In this document: positions 43,296 to 51,962 of the stretch, piece after piece
Layout: the number at the start of each line of letters is the position of its first letter
How positions within the stretch are numbered: position 1 is the first letter of the stretch
From: Frigidibacter sp. SD6-1
GTDB taxonomy: Bacteria > Pseudomonadota > Alphaproteobacteria > Rhodobacterales > Rhodobacteraceae
Direction: 5' to 3'
Assembly (NCBI RefSeq): GCF_030143255.1
Contig: NZ_JARJNR010000012.1
Span: 1-64,000 of the forward strand
Length of the DNA: 64,000 nt
Translations under genes and position numbers: made by a program
Notes under the pieces: generated by a model
Database searches by the model: none
Seen by the model: the letters and a program-made list of their open reading frames with translations, nothing else
What the model was told of the DNA's origin: nothing

Positions 43296-44203
43296 CAGTA
43301 GCCTCTGGCGAAATCAATAAGCCCGCGCAGCGGTTCTCCGGCGCGGAACCGGGTGAGGTTGTCGAGGAACCAGTCGATCTTGCGGTCGGTTTCCTCGGCG
43401 AAACCACCGCCGGAATGCTGGGTGAGGATGGTGTTCGGGGTGGACCAGAAGGCATGGCCCTTGGGCAGCGGTTCGTCGCGGGTCACATCGATCACCGCAC
43501 CGACAAGTCGGCCTTCGGTGAGGGCTTCGGCCAGCGCCGCCTCGTCGACGAGCGAGCCGCGCCCGAGATTGCAGAAAACCGCCCCGGACGCCATCCGCGC
43601 GATCCGTGGGGCATCGAGCAGACCGGCGGTCTGCGGTGTGTGCGGCACGGTCGCGACAACGATGTCGGCGTCGGCCAGGGCTGCGTCGAGCGCCTGTTCC
43701 GTCCAGTCACGGCCAAAGGAGGTGATTTTGCAGCGGAACGGCGTCAGCAACTCTGCCAGCCGCCCGTTGATCGCCCCGCGCCCGAAGAGAACCACCCGCG
43801 CCCCGGTCAGAAGCCGCAGCTCCGCCCGGACCGGGTCGCCCACCCAGTCGCCCGCCCAGCGCAGCGTCCCGAGGCGGTCGATCCCGCGCATCAGCGCAAG
43901 AATGCCCGCAAGCGCGGTTTCGGCCACCGGATCGGCGAAGAACCCCGCAAGGTTCGTGACCTGCGCGTTGCCGCCGGGCCGCGACCAGTCGAGCCCGGCA
44001 TATTCCCCGAACCCGACCGATTCCAGTTGCATCCAGCGCAGGCTGGCATTGGCTGCGATGACCTCCGGTTCCGGATTTCCGAACACGATGGGCGCATCGC
44101 AAGGATCGGCCGGATCGCGAAGCCGCAGCGTCGCATCCCCGACCCCGCGCCTGAGACGGACCTGTTGCGCCTCTTTCAGTGGAAGGCAGACGGCGATTTC
44201 CAT
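43295..44203 (-). CDS. D-2-hydroxyacid dehydrogenase (glyoxylate/hydroxypyruvate reductase-like)
   Basis: A 302-residue NAD(P)-dependent dehydrogenase. The nucleotide fold is RVVLFGRGAINGRLAELLTPF (G-x-G-x2-N rather than G-x-G-x2-G). VPHTPQTAGLLD, the catalytic Arg region FCNLGRGSLVDEAAL, Glu in DVTRDEPLP and His in TQHSGG match the GhrA-like family. It overlaps the ALDH stop and the enolase-family start (ATGA at both ends), so all three are translationally coupled. It probably reduces or oxidises a 2-keto/2-hydroxy acid in the pathway. Confidence 0.88.
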   Translation of the reverse strand: MEIAVCLPLKEAQQVRLRRGVGDATLRLRDPADPCDAPIVFGNPEPEVIAANASLRWMQLESVGFGEYAGLDWSRPGGNAQVTNLAGFFADPVAETALAGILALMRGIDRLGTLRWAGDWVGDPVRAELRLLTGARVVLFGRGAINGRLAELLTPFRCKITSFGRDWTEQALDAALADADIVVATVPHTPQTAGLLDAPRIARMASGAVFCNLGRGSLVDEAALAEALTEGRLVGAVIDVTRDEPLPKGHAFWSTPNTILTQHSGGGFAEETDRKIDWFLDNLTRFRAGEPLRGLIDFARGY

Positions 44204-45705
44204 CAGGCGGCCCCTGGCTGAGAGGTGCAGATCCAGATCGTCTTGGTCTGCAGATACTGGTCCATAGCCTCGGCCCCGTTGTCGCGCGAGAGCGAGCCGG
44301 ACTTCCTGTAGCCGCCGAAGGGCGTTGTGACGTTGCCTTCGGAAAACCCGTTGACCGAGACGGTGCCGCAGGGCAGCCGCCGCGCCATGTGGATCGCGCG
44401 GTCGATATCGCGGGTGAAGACCGAGGCATGCAGGCCATATTCGGAATCCCGCGCGATCTGCAAAGCCTCGTCCATGCCCTTGACCGGCAGGATGCCGAGG
44501 ACCGGGCCGAAGATCTCCTCGCGTGCGATCGTCATGTCGCGGGTCAGGCCCGCAAAGACCGCGGGCCGGATGAAAGAACCCGGCCCGAAGGCATCGCCGC
44601 CGGTCAGAAGCCGCGCGCCTTCGGCCTTGCCCTTGCCGATATAGGACATGACACGGGTCTGATGCTCAACCGTCACCATCGCGCCGATAGAGGTGTCCGG
44701 GTCGAGCGGATCGCCGACCACGAACTCTTTCGCGCGGGCGATGATCCGTTCGGCATACTCAGCCGCCAGCTTTGCATCCACCAGTTGCCGCATGTTGGCC
44801 GAACAGTTCTGCCCGCCATTCCAGAAGGCCGACATGGCGGCATGTTCGATGAGGTCATCATTCAGATCGGCATCGTCGAGCACGATGAACGGGCTCTTTC
44901 CCCCCATCTCCAGCCCGATGACCTTCAGGTTGCTCTCACCCGCATAGCGCAGGAAATAGCCGCCGACCTCGGTCGAGCCGGTGAAGGAGACGATGTCGAT
45001 GTCAGGGTGCCGACCGATAGCCTGTCCTGTCGTCTCCCCCAGTCCGGGCAAGACAGACAGAACACCGTCCGGCACTCCGGCCTCGCGCGCCAGTTCCGCC
45101 AGCCTGAGCGCCGTGAGCGGTGTCTGTTCGGCAGGTTTGACGATGCAGGAGCATCCTGCCGCGAGCGCGGGCGCGAGTTTCCAGGCCGCCATGAGAAGCG
45201 GGAAGTTCCACGGCAGGACAAGGCCAACAACGCCCGCCGGTTCCCTGACGATCAGCGCGAGGTTGGCTTCGCCCGTCGGCGCGACCTTGCCAAAGCTCTT
45301 GTCGGTCAGTTCAGCATACCACTGGAAGAAGGTCGGCACCTCGTTGCCGATCTCGTGCAGGCAATCGGTGATGGTCTTGCCGCTGTCGAGGCTTTCGAGG
45401 ACTGCCAGCTCGTCGCGATGTTCACGCACGAGGTCGGCCAGTTTCAGCAGCACCGCCTTGCGATCCTCTGGCGCGGCGCGTGACCAGACGCCGTCGTCAA
45501 AGACCTTGCGTCCGGCCGCAACGGCGCGGTCCACATCGGAGCCGGTGCAGTGGGCTACATTTGACAGCGTCTCACCCGTCGAGGGATTGATCGTGACAAA
45601 GGTGCCACCGTCGGACGCATCGCGAAACGATCCGGCGATGAAGGCCCGGGTTTCGGGTTTGAGGCCTGCGGCGATCTTCTGCGCCTGTGCCTTGGTCAGA
45701 GACAT
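44203..45705 (-). CDS. NAD(P)-dependent aldehyde dehydrogenase
   Basis: A 500-residue ALDH. Catalytic Cys is in FWNGGQNCSANMR and general-base Glu in GLEMGGKSP; the cofactor site includes VLPWNFPLL and FTGSTEVGG. GEHIFGPVL-like EEIFGPVLGILPV is the family C-terminal motif. ATG 45705 has GGAGG 5 bases upstream; the longer frame to 46155 runs through the permease gene and is a shadow. Likely converts a semialdehyde produced by the DapA-like or other enzymes to an acid. Confidence 0.93.
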   Translation of the reverse strand: MSLTKAQAQKIAAGLKPETRAFIAGSFRDASDGGTFVTINPSTGETLSNVAHCTGSDVDRAVAAGRKVFDDGVWSRAAPEDRKAVLLKLADLVREHRDELAVLESLDSGKTITDCLHEIGNEVPTFFQWYAELTDKSFGKVAPTGEANLALIVREPAGVVGLVLPWNFPLLMAAWKLAPALAAGCSCIVKPAEQTPLTALRLAELAREAGVPDGVLSVLPGLGETTGQAIGRHPDIDIVSFTGSTEVGGYFLRYAGESNLKVIGLEMGGKSPFIVLDDADLNDDLIEHAAMSAFWNGGQNCSANMRQLVDAKLAAEYAERIIARAKEFVVGDPLDPDTSIGAMVTVEHQTRVMSYIGKGKAEGARLLTGGDAFGPGSFIRPAVFAGLTRDMTIAREEIFGPVLGILPVKGMDEALQIARDSEYGLHASVFTRDIDRAIHMARRLPCGTVSVNGFSEGNVTTPFGGYRKSGSLSRDNGAEAMDQYLQTKTIWICTSQPGAA

Positions 45706-45722
45706 GGAAACCTCCGCTTCTT

Positions 45723-46529
45723 TCAGTGAGCGGTCCGGCGGACCGAGATGTGCCAGGGGATCAGCAGCCGTTCGGCGAGCGTCACGATGCCGAACAGGGC
45801 AAGCCCGAGCAGCGTCAGGAAGAAGATCCCCGCGAAGGCAAGATCGGGCCGCATGTTGCCGGTCACGATCTGGATGTAGAATCCCAGCCCCTCGTCCGAG
45901 CCGATGAACTCGGCAATCGCCGCGCCGACGGTCGCATTGATCGCCGCGTATTTGAAGCCGACGAAGCACTGGGGCAAGGCGGCGGGCAGCCGGATCTTGA
46001 GGAAGGTCGTCCAGACGCTCGCCCCGGTCGAACGGGCGAAGCGGGTGAGTTCTTCGCTGAGCGAATTGAACGCGAGGATCGCATTCAGGACGATGGGGAA
46101 GAAGCAGACGAGGAAGACGATGATCACCTTGGGCAGAAGGCCGAAACCCAGCCACGAGATGAACAAGGGCGCGAAGGCGATCTTCGGCACCATCTCGATA
46201 CAGACGAGGAACGGATAGATGGTGCGCCGCAGGATCGTCGAGAAGGCGATGGCCAGACCGATGGGCAGGGCAAGGACCACGGCGACAACATAGCCCAGCA
46301 CCGTCTCAAGCCCCGTGACATAGGTGTAGTAGAGAAGCCGGTCCAGATCGGCCGCGCCCTTCTCAACGATCAGCGAGGGCGGCGTCAGGATGTAACGCGG
46401 GATGTCGAACCAGACGACGGCATATTCCCAGAAGAGGAAAAAGCCGATGAAGAAGGCAATGAACATCCAGGAGTTGGCCAGATGAATCCTCAGCGCCGCG
46501 AAGTAGGGTTTTTTGTCAGATGACGCCAT
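45723..46529 (-). CDS. ABC transporter permease, SsuC/ThiX type
   Basis: A 268-residue permease with six helices (first around 15-35, NSWMFIAFFIGFFLFWEYA). The EAA-like coupling loop is LTRFARSTGASVWTTFLKIRLPAALP. The start MASSDKKPY at 46529 overlaps the ATPase stop by 14 bases. The family imports alkanesulfonates, taurine, nitrate or pyrimidine precursors; the ligand here is open. Confidence 0.9.
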   Translation of the reverse strand: MASSDKKPYFAALRIHLANSWMFIAFFIGFFLFWEYAVVWFDIPRYILTPPSLIVEKGAADLDRLLYYTYVTGLETVLGYVVAVVLALPIGLAIAFSTILRRTIYPFLVCIEMVPKIAFAPLFISWLGFGLLPKVIIVFLVCFFPIVLNAILAFNSLSEELTRFARSTGASVWTTFLKIRLPAALPQCFVGFKYAAINATVGAAIAEFIGSDEGLGFYIQIVTGNMRPDLAFAGIFFLTLLGLALFGIVTLAERLLIPWHISVRRTAH

Positions 46530-47283
46530 AATTGCGGAAAATCTCCTGTGTTTCGCGCACATAGGCGGTGAACTCGGGCGAGCTTTTGACATCGAAGTCG
46601 CGCGGGAAGGGCAAGTCGATGTCGATGATCCTTTCTATCCTTCCGGGGCGCGGCGTGATGACCGCGACGCGGGTCGAAAGCTGGATCGCCTCTTCGATGG
46701 AATGGGTGACGAAGATCACAGTGGGCCGTTTCTGCATCCAGAGCGATTGCAGGTCCTTGCGGATGTTTTCACGGGTCATCGCGTCGAGCTTGCCCAGGGG
46801 TTCGTCCAGCAGCATCGTCTTCGGCCGGTGCACCATCGCCTGGCAGAAGGCCGCGCGCTGCTGCATGCCGCCGGACAGTTCGTGTGGAAAGCGTTGCTGA
46901 AAGTCCTCCAGATGGACCGAGCGCAAGAGTTCCTCGACATCCTCCTCCCGGCTGGCCGGGTCGATGCCGCGCATTTCCAGTTGCAGGTCGATATTGCCGC
47001 GCACGGTGCGCCATGGGACGAGAGTATTGTCCTGGAACATGATGCCGATGTCGGTCTGCGGTCCCGTCACATTACGACCCGCAAGTGTGATTTCGCCCTT
47101 GGTGATGCCCAGAAGCCCGGCGATCATCAGCATCAGGGTGGACTTGCCGCAGCCCGAAGGCCCCAGCAGCGAGATGAATTCGCCGTCTTCGATGGTCATA
47201 TCCACCGGCCCGAAGGCATGCACCGCGCCGGTGCCGGAGCCGAAGACTTTCGTCACACCGGCAAGATCAATCAGGGTCGACAT
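46516..47283 (-). CDS. ABC transporter ATP-binding protein, SsuB/TauB type
   Basis: A 255-residue ATPase. Walker A is GPSGCGKSTLMLMIAG, Q-loop IMFQDNTLVPWRTV, signature ELSGGMQQRAAFCQAM, Walker B MLLDEPLGKLDAMTR and H-loop FVTHSIEEAI. It partners the downstream permease and the upstream binding protein (60 bases away). Highly standard for the nitrate/sulfonate/taurine subfamily. Confidence 0.93.
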   Translation of the reverse strand: MSTLIDLAGVTKVFGSGTGAVHAFGPVDMTIEDGEFISLLGPSGCGKSTLMLMIAGLLGITKGEITLAGRNVTGPQTDIGIMFQDNTLVPWRTVRGNIDLQLEMRGIDPASREEDVEELLRSVHLEDFQQRFPHELSGGMQQRAAFCQAMVHRPKTMLLDEPLGKLDAMTRENIRKDLQSLWMQKRPTVIFVTHSIEEAIQLSTRVAVITPRPGRIERIIDIDLPFPRDFDVKSSPEFTAYVRETQEIFRNYGVI

Positions 47284-47342
47284 GTCCGATTTCCGTCAAT
47301 GAAGGCGCCGGGGACAGGGAGCGCGGCCCCCGGCGCGACAGG

Positions 47343-48338
47343 TCACTCGATGAAGTCGTTGGTGTAGAACGACGCCGGATCCGCGTTGGGATCAAGGTCG
47401 TTGTATTCCTTCATCAGGGCAACCATGCCCTCCCAATCGGACGCCACGTTCAGACCGATCTTCCGGTCGGTATTGGCGTTCGAGTAGAGAAGGCCCAGCG
47501 TCACGTCGAGCACGGCGCGCGACTGCGCCTTGCCCTCGTCCTCGGCCATCGTGCCGCCGACGATATCGGCCATGGCGTTCACGGCGGCATCCGGGTCGGC
47601 CTCGGTCGCGGCATAGGCTTTCATCGTCGCCGCCACGAAGCGCTTCACCAGATCGGGGTTGTTCGCAACCAGATCCTTGCGCGTCGAGATGCAGTAGCCG
47701 ACCTGGTTCACCCCATAGTCGCTGTAGGGGAAGATCACCGGCGCCTCGCCGCCATTGGCCTTGATCTCGGCCGGCTTGTCGTCGATGCCGCCCAGCATGC
47801 CTACCGCATCGCCCGCACCCTGAAGATAGCTCGACACCAGCGCTCCGTCGGGGACGTTGGTCAGGTTGATGTCGGCCTCGGTCAGCCCGGCATTGGCCAG
47901 AACGATCGGAAAGAACGTGTTCACCCCGGCATTCGCCGTGGTCAGCAGCTTCTTGCCCTTCAGGTCGCCGATTTCCTTCACGCCGCTGTCAGGCCGGACA
48001 AGGATCGCTTCGGACCCCATCGCGTCGATAACGCCGACCGAGATGATCTCGGCCCCTTGCGAGGCAAGGTTCACAAGCGCGCCGCAGGACCCGTAGGCAA
48101 AATCGCTGTCGCCATTGGCGACCAGCCGGTGGGCCGACGAAGACCCGTTGCCCGACCGGATATCGAGGTTGATCCCGGCCTCCTTGTACAACCCCATGTC
48201 CTTGCCATAGGCGAACCCCGCATGGGATCCGTAATACATCCAGTTCAGCCGCAGGCGCACATCGTCCTCGGCCATGGCCGCCCCGGTGAGCGCGGTCAGC
48301 GTCACGGCAGCGGCAATCACATTCTTCATCTTGGTCAT
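47343..48338 (-). CDS. ABC transporter substrate-binding protein, NMT1/ThiY-like
   Basis: A 331-residue periplasmic protein with a signal peptide (NVIAAAVTLTALTGAAMA/ED). RLRLNWMYYGSHAGFAYGKDMGLYKEAGINLD and RLVANGDSDFAYGS (landmarks only) are the NMT1/THI5-like opening. This family binds nitrogen-containing aromatics, pyrimidine precursors, sulfonates or riboflavin-like ligands. GGAGGAGACTGGG precedes ATG. Gene 31 bases downstream of the DapA-like gene. Confidence 0.9.
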   Translation of the reverse strand: MTKMKNVIAAAVTLTALTGAAMAEDDVRLRLNWMYYGSHAGFAYGKDMGLYKEAGINLDIRSGNGSSSAHRLVANGDSDFAYGSCGALVNLASQGAEIISVGVIDAMGSEAILVRPDSGVKEIGDLKGKKLLTTANAGVNTFFPIVLANAGLTEADINLTNVPDGALVSSYLQGAGDAVGMLGGIDDKPAEIKANGGEAPVIFPYSDYGVNQVGYCISTRKDLVANNPDLVKRFVAATMKAYAATEADPDAAVNAMADIVGGTMAEDEGKAQSRAVLDVTLGLLYSNANTDRKIGLNVASDWEGMVALMKEYNDLDPNADPASFYTNDFIE

Positions 48339-48368
48339 CCCAGTCTCCTCCCTAGAAGTCGTTGGATT

Positions 48369-49331
48369 TCACTTTTCGATCAACCGCGGCACACCGATGG
48401 CTTTCATCATCGCGTGGCAACGGTCCCGGTAACGGTTCCGGACATCCCGCGTGGGCGGGCGGCAGCGGCTGGACGGCAGGCCGATCAACTCCATGCAGAG
48501 CTTGTCGAGATAGCCGTCGCCAGAGGTGTAAGTGCGCTCGATATCGACCCAGAGCTTGTAGAAGGGCATGCCTTCCTCAACCAGCATCCGGGCAATCTCG
48601 GCATAGTTCCCCGCCCGGACCTCATCGACCAGCTTGATCCCCCACTCCGGCCAGAAGTTGCAGTGATGCACCTCGAAGGCACGGGCACCGAGCGCGGGCA
48701 TGGCGCTGACGGGGAACAGAAGGTTGTTGTCGATGATGGTGAAGCGGTCCGAGAAGTTCGAGGTCACATCCTCGAATTCCATCGCGTCGGTGCGGGGCGT
48801 CGCCCATTTCAGACCGACGATGTTCGGGATCTCGGACAGCCGCTCGATCATGCCGAACGAGAGGTTCTGGCTGGTCCAGAACGTGTTGTAGATGATCAGG
48901 CCGACACCCGGTGCGGCTTCGGCGGCGGCGCGCACATAGTCTTCGAAATCGGCCTCGGTATGGGCGAAGTAAAACGGGCAAGACACTTGGATAAAGGTCG
49001 CGCCAAGTGCCTCGGCTGCCTTGGCGAGCCGCACCAGTTCCAGCGTCGATGTGGTCTGCGCCCCCATCGCGACGGGGGCCGCGCCGCCAACCTCTTCCAC
49101 CACGACTTCGGCCACGCGGATGCGTTCGTCGAAGGTCATGGTCGAGAAATCGCCCGCAGCGCCACCGGCAAGGAAAGTCGCGTAATCCGCCGTCAGTCCG
49201 GCATCGACGAGAAACCGGACATAGGCCCGCAGCGCCGCCTCGTCGACCTCCATCTCGGGGGTGTCCCGGAACGGCGTCGGGATGGTCACGTAACACCCTT
49301 CCAGCGCTTTTTTCATCTTTTCTGGCGTCAC
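48369..49331 (-). CDS. Dihydrodipicolinate synthase (DapA) family lyase/dehydratase
   Basis: A 320-residue TIM-barrel class I aldolase. GCYVTIPTPFRD is the opening; the Schiff-base Lys is in NIVGLKWATPR and the catalytic Tyr in GLIIYNTFW. The usual GTTGE motif is replaced by LAGGAAGDFS, so it is not DapA itself; 2-keto-3-deoxy acid dehydratase/aldolase activity is more likely. Start is GTG 49331 with GAGGG upstream. It is first in the minus-strand catabolic operon. Confidence 0.87.
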   Translation of the reverse strand: MTPEKMKKALEGCYVTIPTPFRDTPEMEVDEAALRAYVRFLVDAGLTADYATFLAGGAAGDFSTMTFDERIRVAEVVVEEVGGAAPVAMGAQTTSTLELVRLAKAAEALGATFIQVSCPFYFAHTEADFEDYVRAAAEAAPGVGLIIYNTFWTSQNLSFGMIERLSEIPNIVGLKWATPRTDAMEFEDVTSNFSDRFTIIDNNLLFPVSAMPALGARAFEVHHCNFWPEWGIKLVDEVRAGNYAEIARMLVEEGMPFYKLWVDIERTYTSGDGYLDKLCMELIGLPSSRCRPPTRDVRNRYRDRCHAMMKAIGVPRLIEK

Positions 49332-49396
49332 AATCGACCCTCGTCTGATCGGTCACAGTCCACCCGCGGACGGAAAGCGCACTTGCAATCCGTCGC

Positions 49397-49416
49397 GGGC
49401 CGAAAGGCCCATTTTT
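49397..49416 (+). terminator. Hairpin with T-tract in the divergent region
   Basis: GGGCC-GAAA-GGCCC followed by ATTTTT on the plus strand. No plus-strand gene ends just before it, so it may be an attenuator or a stray terminator. Confidence 0.35.
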
Positions 49417-49491
49417 CATTTTTCAGGATCAGGGCTGCGGCACGCGGCGTTCCCCGATGGCGTAGTCTTGCGTCCTCTCTCGCCATTGGAC

Positions 49492-49528
49492 TGATAATTC
49501 TGGCCAATAAGTTGATTTTCTCGGCCAA
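49492..49528. promoter_or_regulatory. Direct repeats TGAT-N6-GGCCAA upstream of the GlxA-type regulator
   Basis: TGATAATTCTGGCCAA (49492-49507) and TGATTTTCTCGGCCAA (49513-49528) share 11 of 16 bases and are 21 bases apart, two helical turns. They lie 20 bases before the regulator start, a typical layout for an AraC-type half-site pair. Confidence 0.4.
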
Positions 49529-49547
49529 ATATTGTCAGTCTGTCAGA

Positions 49548-50585
49548 ATGAACACGCCCGCATCACCCTCTGCCGTTCCGCAGTTCAATTTCCTGCTGCA
49601 ACCGGAATTTCCACTCAACGCGCTGATTCTGGCCTCGGACGCACTTCGGATCGCGAACCAGAACTCCGGGGTCGACCTCTTCCGGTGGTGTTATGTGACC
49701 GAGACGGGCGAACCGGTCCGCGCCTCGAACCAGATGTGGTTCGCAGCCGATCATGCGCTCGACGACATGCCGCGGGCCGATGTCTATCTGTTGTTTGAAG
49801 GTAACCTGCCCACGCAGAACATCTCGCGCACGCTTCTCGGACGGCTGCGTGAAGCCGGGCGCTATGGCGCGATTGTGGGCGGTATCGACACCGGCGCCTT
49901 CGCGCTGACCAGGGCGGGGCTGAGCGGCACCGAGACCTCCCCGGAAACCGTGGTGCATTGGGAGGCTGAAGCCTCTTTCCGCGAGGAGTTTCCGGCGGCA
50001 AGGCCCGAGGATCGCATCTATCGCGTCTCCGGAAACCGCGCCCATTGCGCGGGCGGGGTGGCGACGCTTGACATGATGCTTGATCTCGTCGGCCGGTTCC
50101 AGAACGAGGCGCTGGCCAATGAGGTGGCCAATGCCCTGATCCACACCCGCCGCCCGTCAGAAACCCAACAGCGCGGCGATACGGGGGTCGGATCGAAACA
50201 GGCGCGACAGGCCGAGCGCATCGTCAGCCTGATGGAACGGAACCTCGATTTTCCGCTGAGCCTGCACGAAATAGCGGAGGCCGCCGGGATGCCGGAACGG
50301 TCCCTTGTCAGGATGTGCCGCCGCATTTTCGGCGAATCTCCGATGCGGCTTTACCTGCATATCCGCCTGCAGGCCGCGCGGAATATCCTGTTTTACGAGG
50401 AATATTCGATCAAGGACGTCGCCCTCTCCTGCGGCTTCTCTTATCCGGCCGTTTTCTCACGCGCGTTCAAGCAGCAGTTCGGCCAGACCCCGCGCGCCTT
50501 CCGCACGACCTTGCGCGACCGGCAGCGGCAGGGAATGCGGCCCGAGATTCGACGTTTGATCACCTCGTCGGAGCGCACGGCCTGA
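49548..50585 (+). CDS. GlxA-family AraC-type transcriptional regulator
   Basis: A 345-residue regulator. The N-terminal DJ-1/PfpI-like domain (VPQFNFLLQPEFPLNALILASDALR at the start; GAIVGGIDTGAFALTRAGL nearer 120) is fused to an AraC HTH (LSLHEIAEAAGMPERSLVRMCRRIF and IKDVALSCGFSYPAVFSRAFKQQFG as landmarks). GlxA-type regulators often control quaternary amine or amino-acid catabolism. The nucleophile position holds Asp-Thr (GGIDTGAF), so it is probably a sensor, not an amidase. It is divergent from the DapA-like operon, its likely target. Confidence 0.88.
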   Translation: MNTPASPSAVPQFNFLLQPEFPLNALILASDALRIANQNSGVDLFRWCYVTETGEPVRASNQMWFAADHALDDMPRADVYLLFEGNLPTQNISRTLLGRLREAGRYGAIVGGIDTGAFALTRAGLSGTETSPETVVHWEAEASFREEFPAARPEDRIYRVSGNRAHCAGGVATLDMMLDLVGRFQNEALANEVANALIHTRRPSETQQRGDTGVGSKQARQAERIVSLMERNLDFPLSLHEIAEAAGMPERSLVRMCRRIFGESPMRLYLHIRLQAARNILFYEEYSIKDVALSCGFSYPAVFSRAFKQQFGQTPRAFRTTLRDRQRQGMRPEIRRLITSSERTA

Positions 50586-50879
50586 GCCACGAGCGCAGTT
50601 CAGCCACACTGTGTTTCAGACGCGGCGAATGGCCGGCGTGGTGAAGCAGCACTGCAGTGCTTGAGGATGCGATCAAAGCCCGGATTGGACCGACCATCTC
50701 GAACTACCATCAACATCCTGTCCAGGTGCAGCTGGGCGTCCAAGAACGCTTGCGATCTTCGGCGATCCTGCTCTTCTAGATGCATGGTCAAGCTCGTTCT
50801 CTTGCACAAGGCAGATTTCGATCTACGAGGACGAGCTCGACGTCGTCTACGACTTCGATAGTGCCCCGCGGGATGGTGT
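50586..50879. other. Intergenic DNA, no supported gene
   Basis: 294 bases between the GlxA-type gene and the IS256 fragment. Frames on both strands are short and read as low-complexity Arg/Ser strings. It is probably decayed mobile-element DNA. Confidence 0.4.
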
Positions 50880-51387
50880 AAGAGCGCCGAGGTAAGTCGC
50901 ATCCAGCCAGAGATAGGGCCACGCCCCTCCAGCGGTCGCGCCAGGAAGGCATTCACCCGCTCGTCGATCTCGGCGCACAGCCGGCTGACCTGGCTCTTGG
51001 ACATGCCGCCCGCGCCCATCGCCTTGACCAGATCATCGACGGCGCGCGTCGAGACGGCGTGGACGTAGGCCTCCTGGATCACCGCAACGAGGGCCTTCCC
51101 GGCAGTCCGGCGAGGTTCCAGGAAGCTGGCGAAGTAGCTGCCCTTGCGCAGCTTCGGGATCTCCAGCGCGATCCGCCCCGCCCGCGTGTCCCAATCGCGG
51201 TCGCGGTATCCGTTGCGCTGAACCTCCCGCATCGGCGAGCGCGCGCCCTTGGCCGCGCCTGTCCGGGCCTCGATCTCGGCTCCATGATGCGGTCGGCCGC
51301 GTAGGCCAGCATCTCGCGCACGAGGTCGCCATCGGCCTGCTTCTCAACCAGCTCGATCAGCGCCACTCTCTCTTCGGTCATCGTCAT
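50880..51387 (-). pseudogene. IS256-family transposase fragment
   Basis: Starts MTMTEERVALIELVEKQADGD at 51387. After a frameshift it reads NGYRDRDWDTRAGRIALEIPKLRKGSYFASFLEPRRTAGKALVAV and VDDLVKAMGAGGMSKSQVSRL (landmarks), then, after another frameshift, AWPYLWLDATYL with the first catalytic Asp of the DDE triad. Sequence ends there, so about 60% of the protein is missing. Inactive. Confidence 0.85.
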
Positions 51388-51962
51388 CTCCGTTGTCGGT
51401 TCAAGGTCTCGCAACCCGAACCTTCCCCGGAAGATCGGCGATGACCGCCTGTTGTCGGGGGCCGGCTACCTTAGTTGCAAGTCTGTGCCTGGCGGGCGTT
51501 GATCGCAACTGCTACCGAATGGCGTGCTGGCGGCTTCTTGGGCACATCTCCGTTCCCGGGGCAGAAGGAACAAACGAGACGCACAAAGATGTTGGATGAA
51601 CGGGCAAAGGCAATGTTGCTCGCGCTCATGTCTGCGCCATGATGGGCGCGATCATGGCAGCTTTGTCGGAAGGGGCGCTCTGCTCTATGAGGTCGTAGCC
51701 CGCGTCCCCGGTCAACGCCCAGGTTCCCGAACTGGCCACAACTTCACAATGAGAACCAGTCTGCTTCCATTGCGTCCACTGCCTGTTGCATGCTGCAGGC
51801 AATATGATCCAACCCCCAACGTTGGACCGACTGGTTAATGTCGTGCTCCTTCTTTCTGACACCGTGCTGTGAGGAGCTACCCTTGGCGCTCCCCAGTCTT
51901 TGATGGCCTGATTGCTTGAAGTCATCCGAACCGGTCGACAGTAGCAGGCCGCCGGATGCGCA
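51388..51962. other. 575-bp region without a supported gene
   Basis: A 134-residue minus-strand frame (51626-52030) overlaps soxT and has no domain, ribosome site or codon bias, so it is not called. Some segments could be IS flank. Nothing else recognisable. Confidence 0.4.

Noticed and set aside
48057-49547. Plus-strand extension of the GlxA-type regulator to 48057
   Set aside because: Antisense to the binding-protein and DapA-like genes; family homology starts at ATG 49548.
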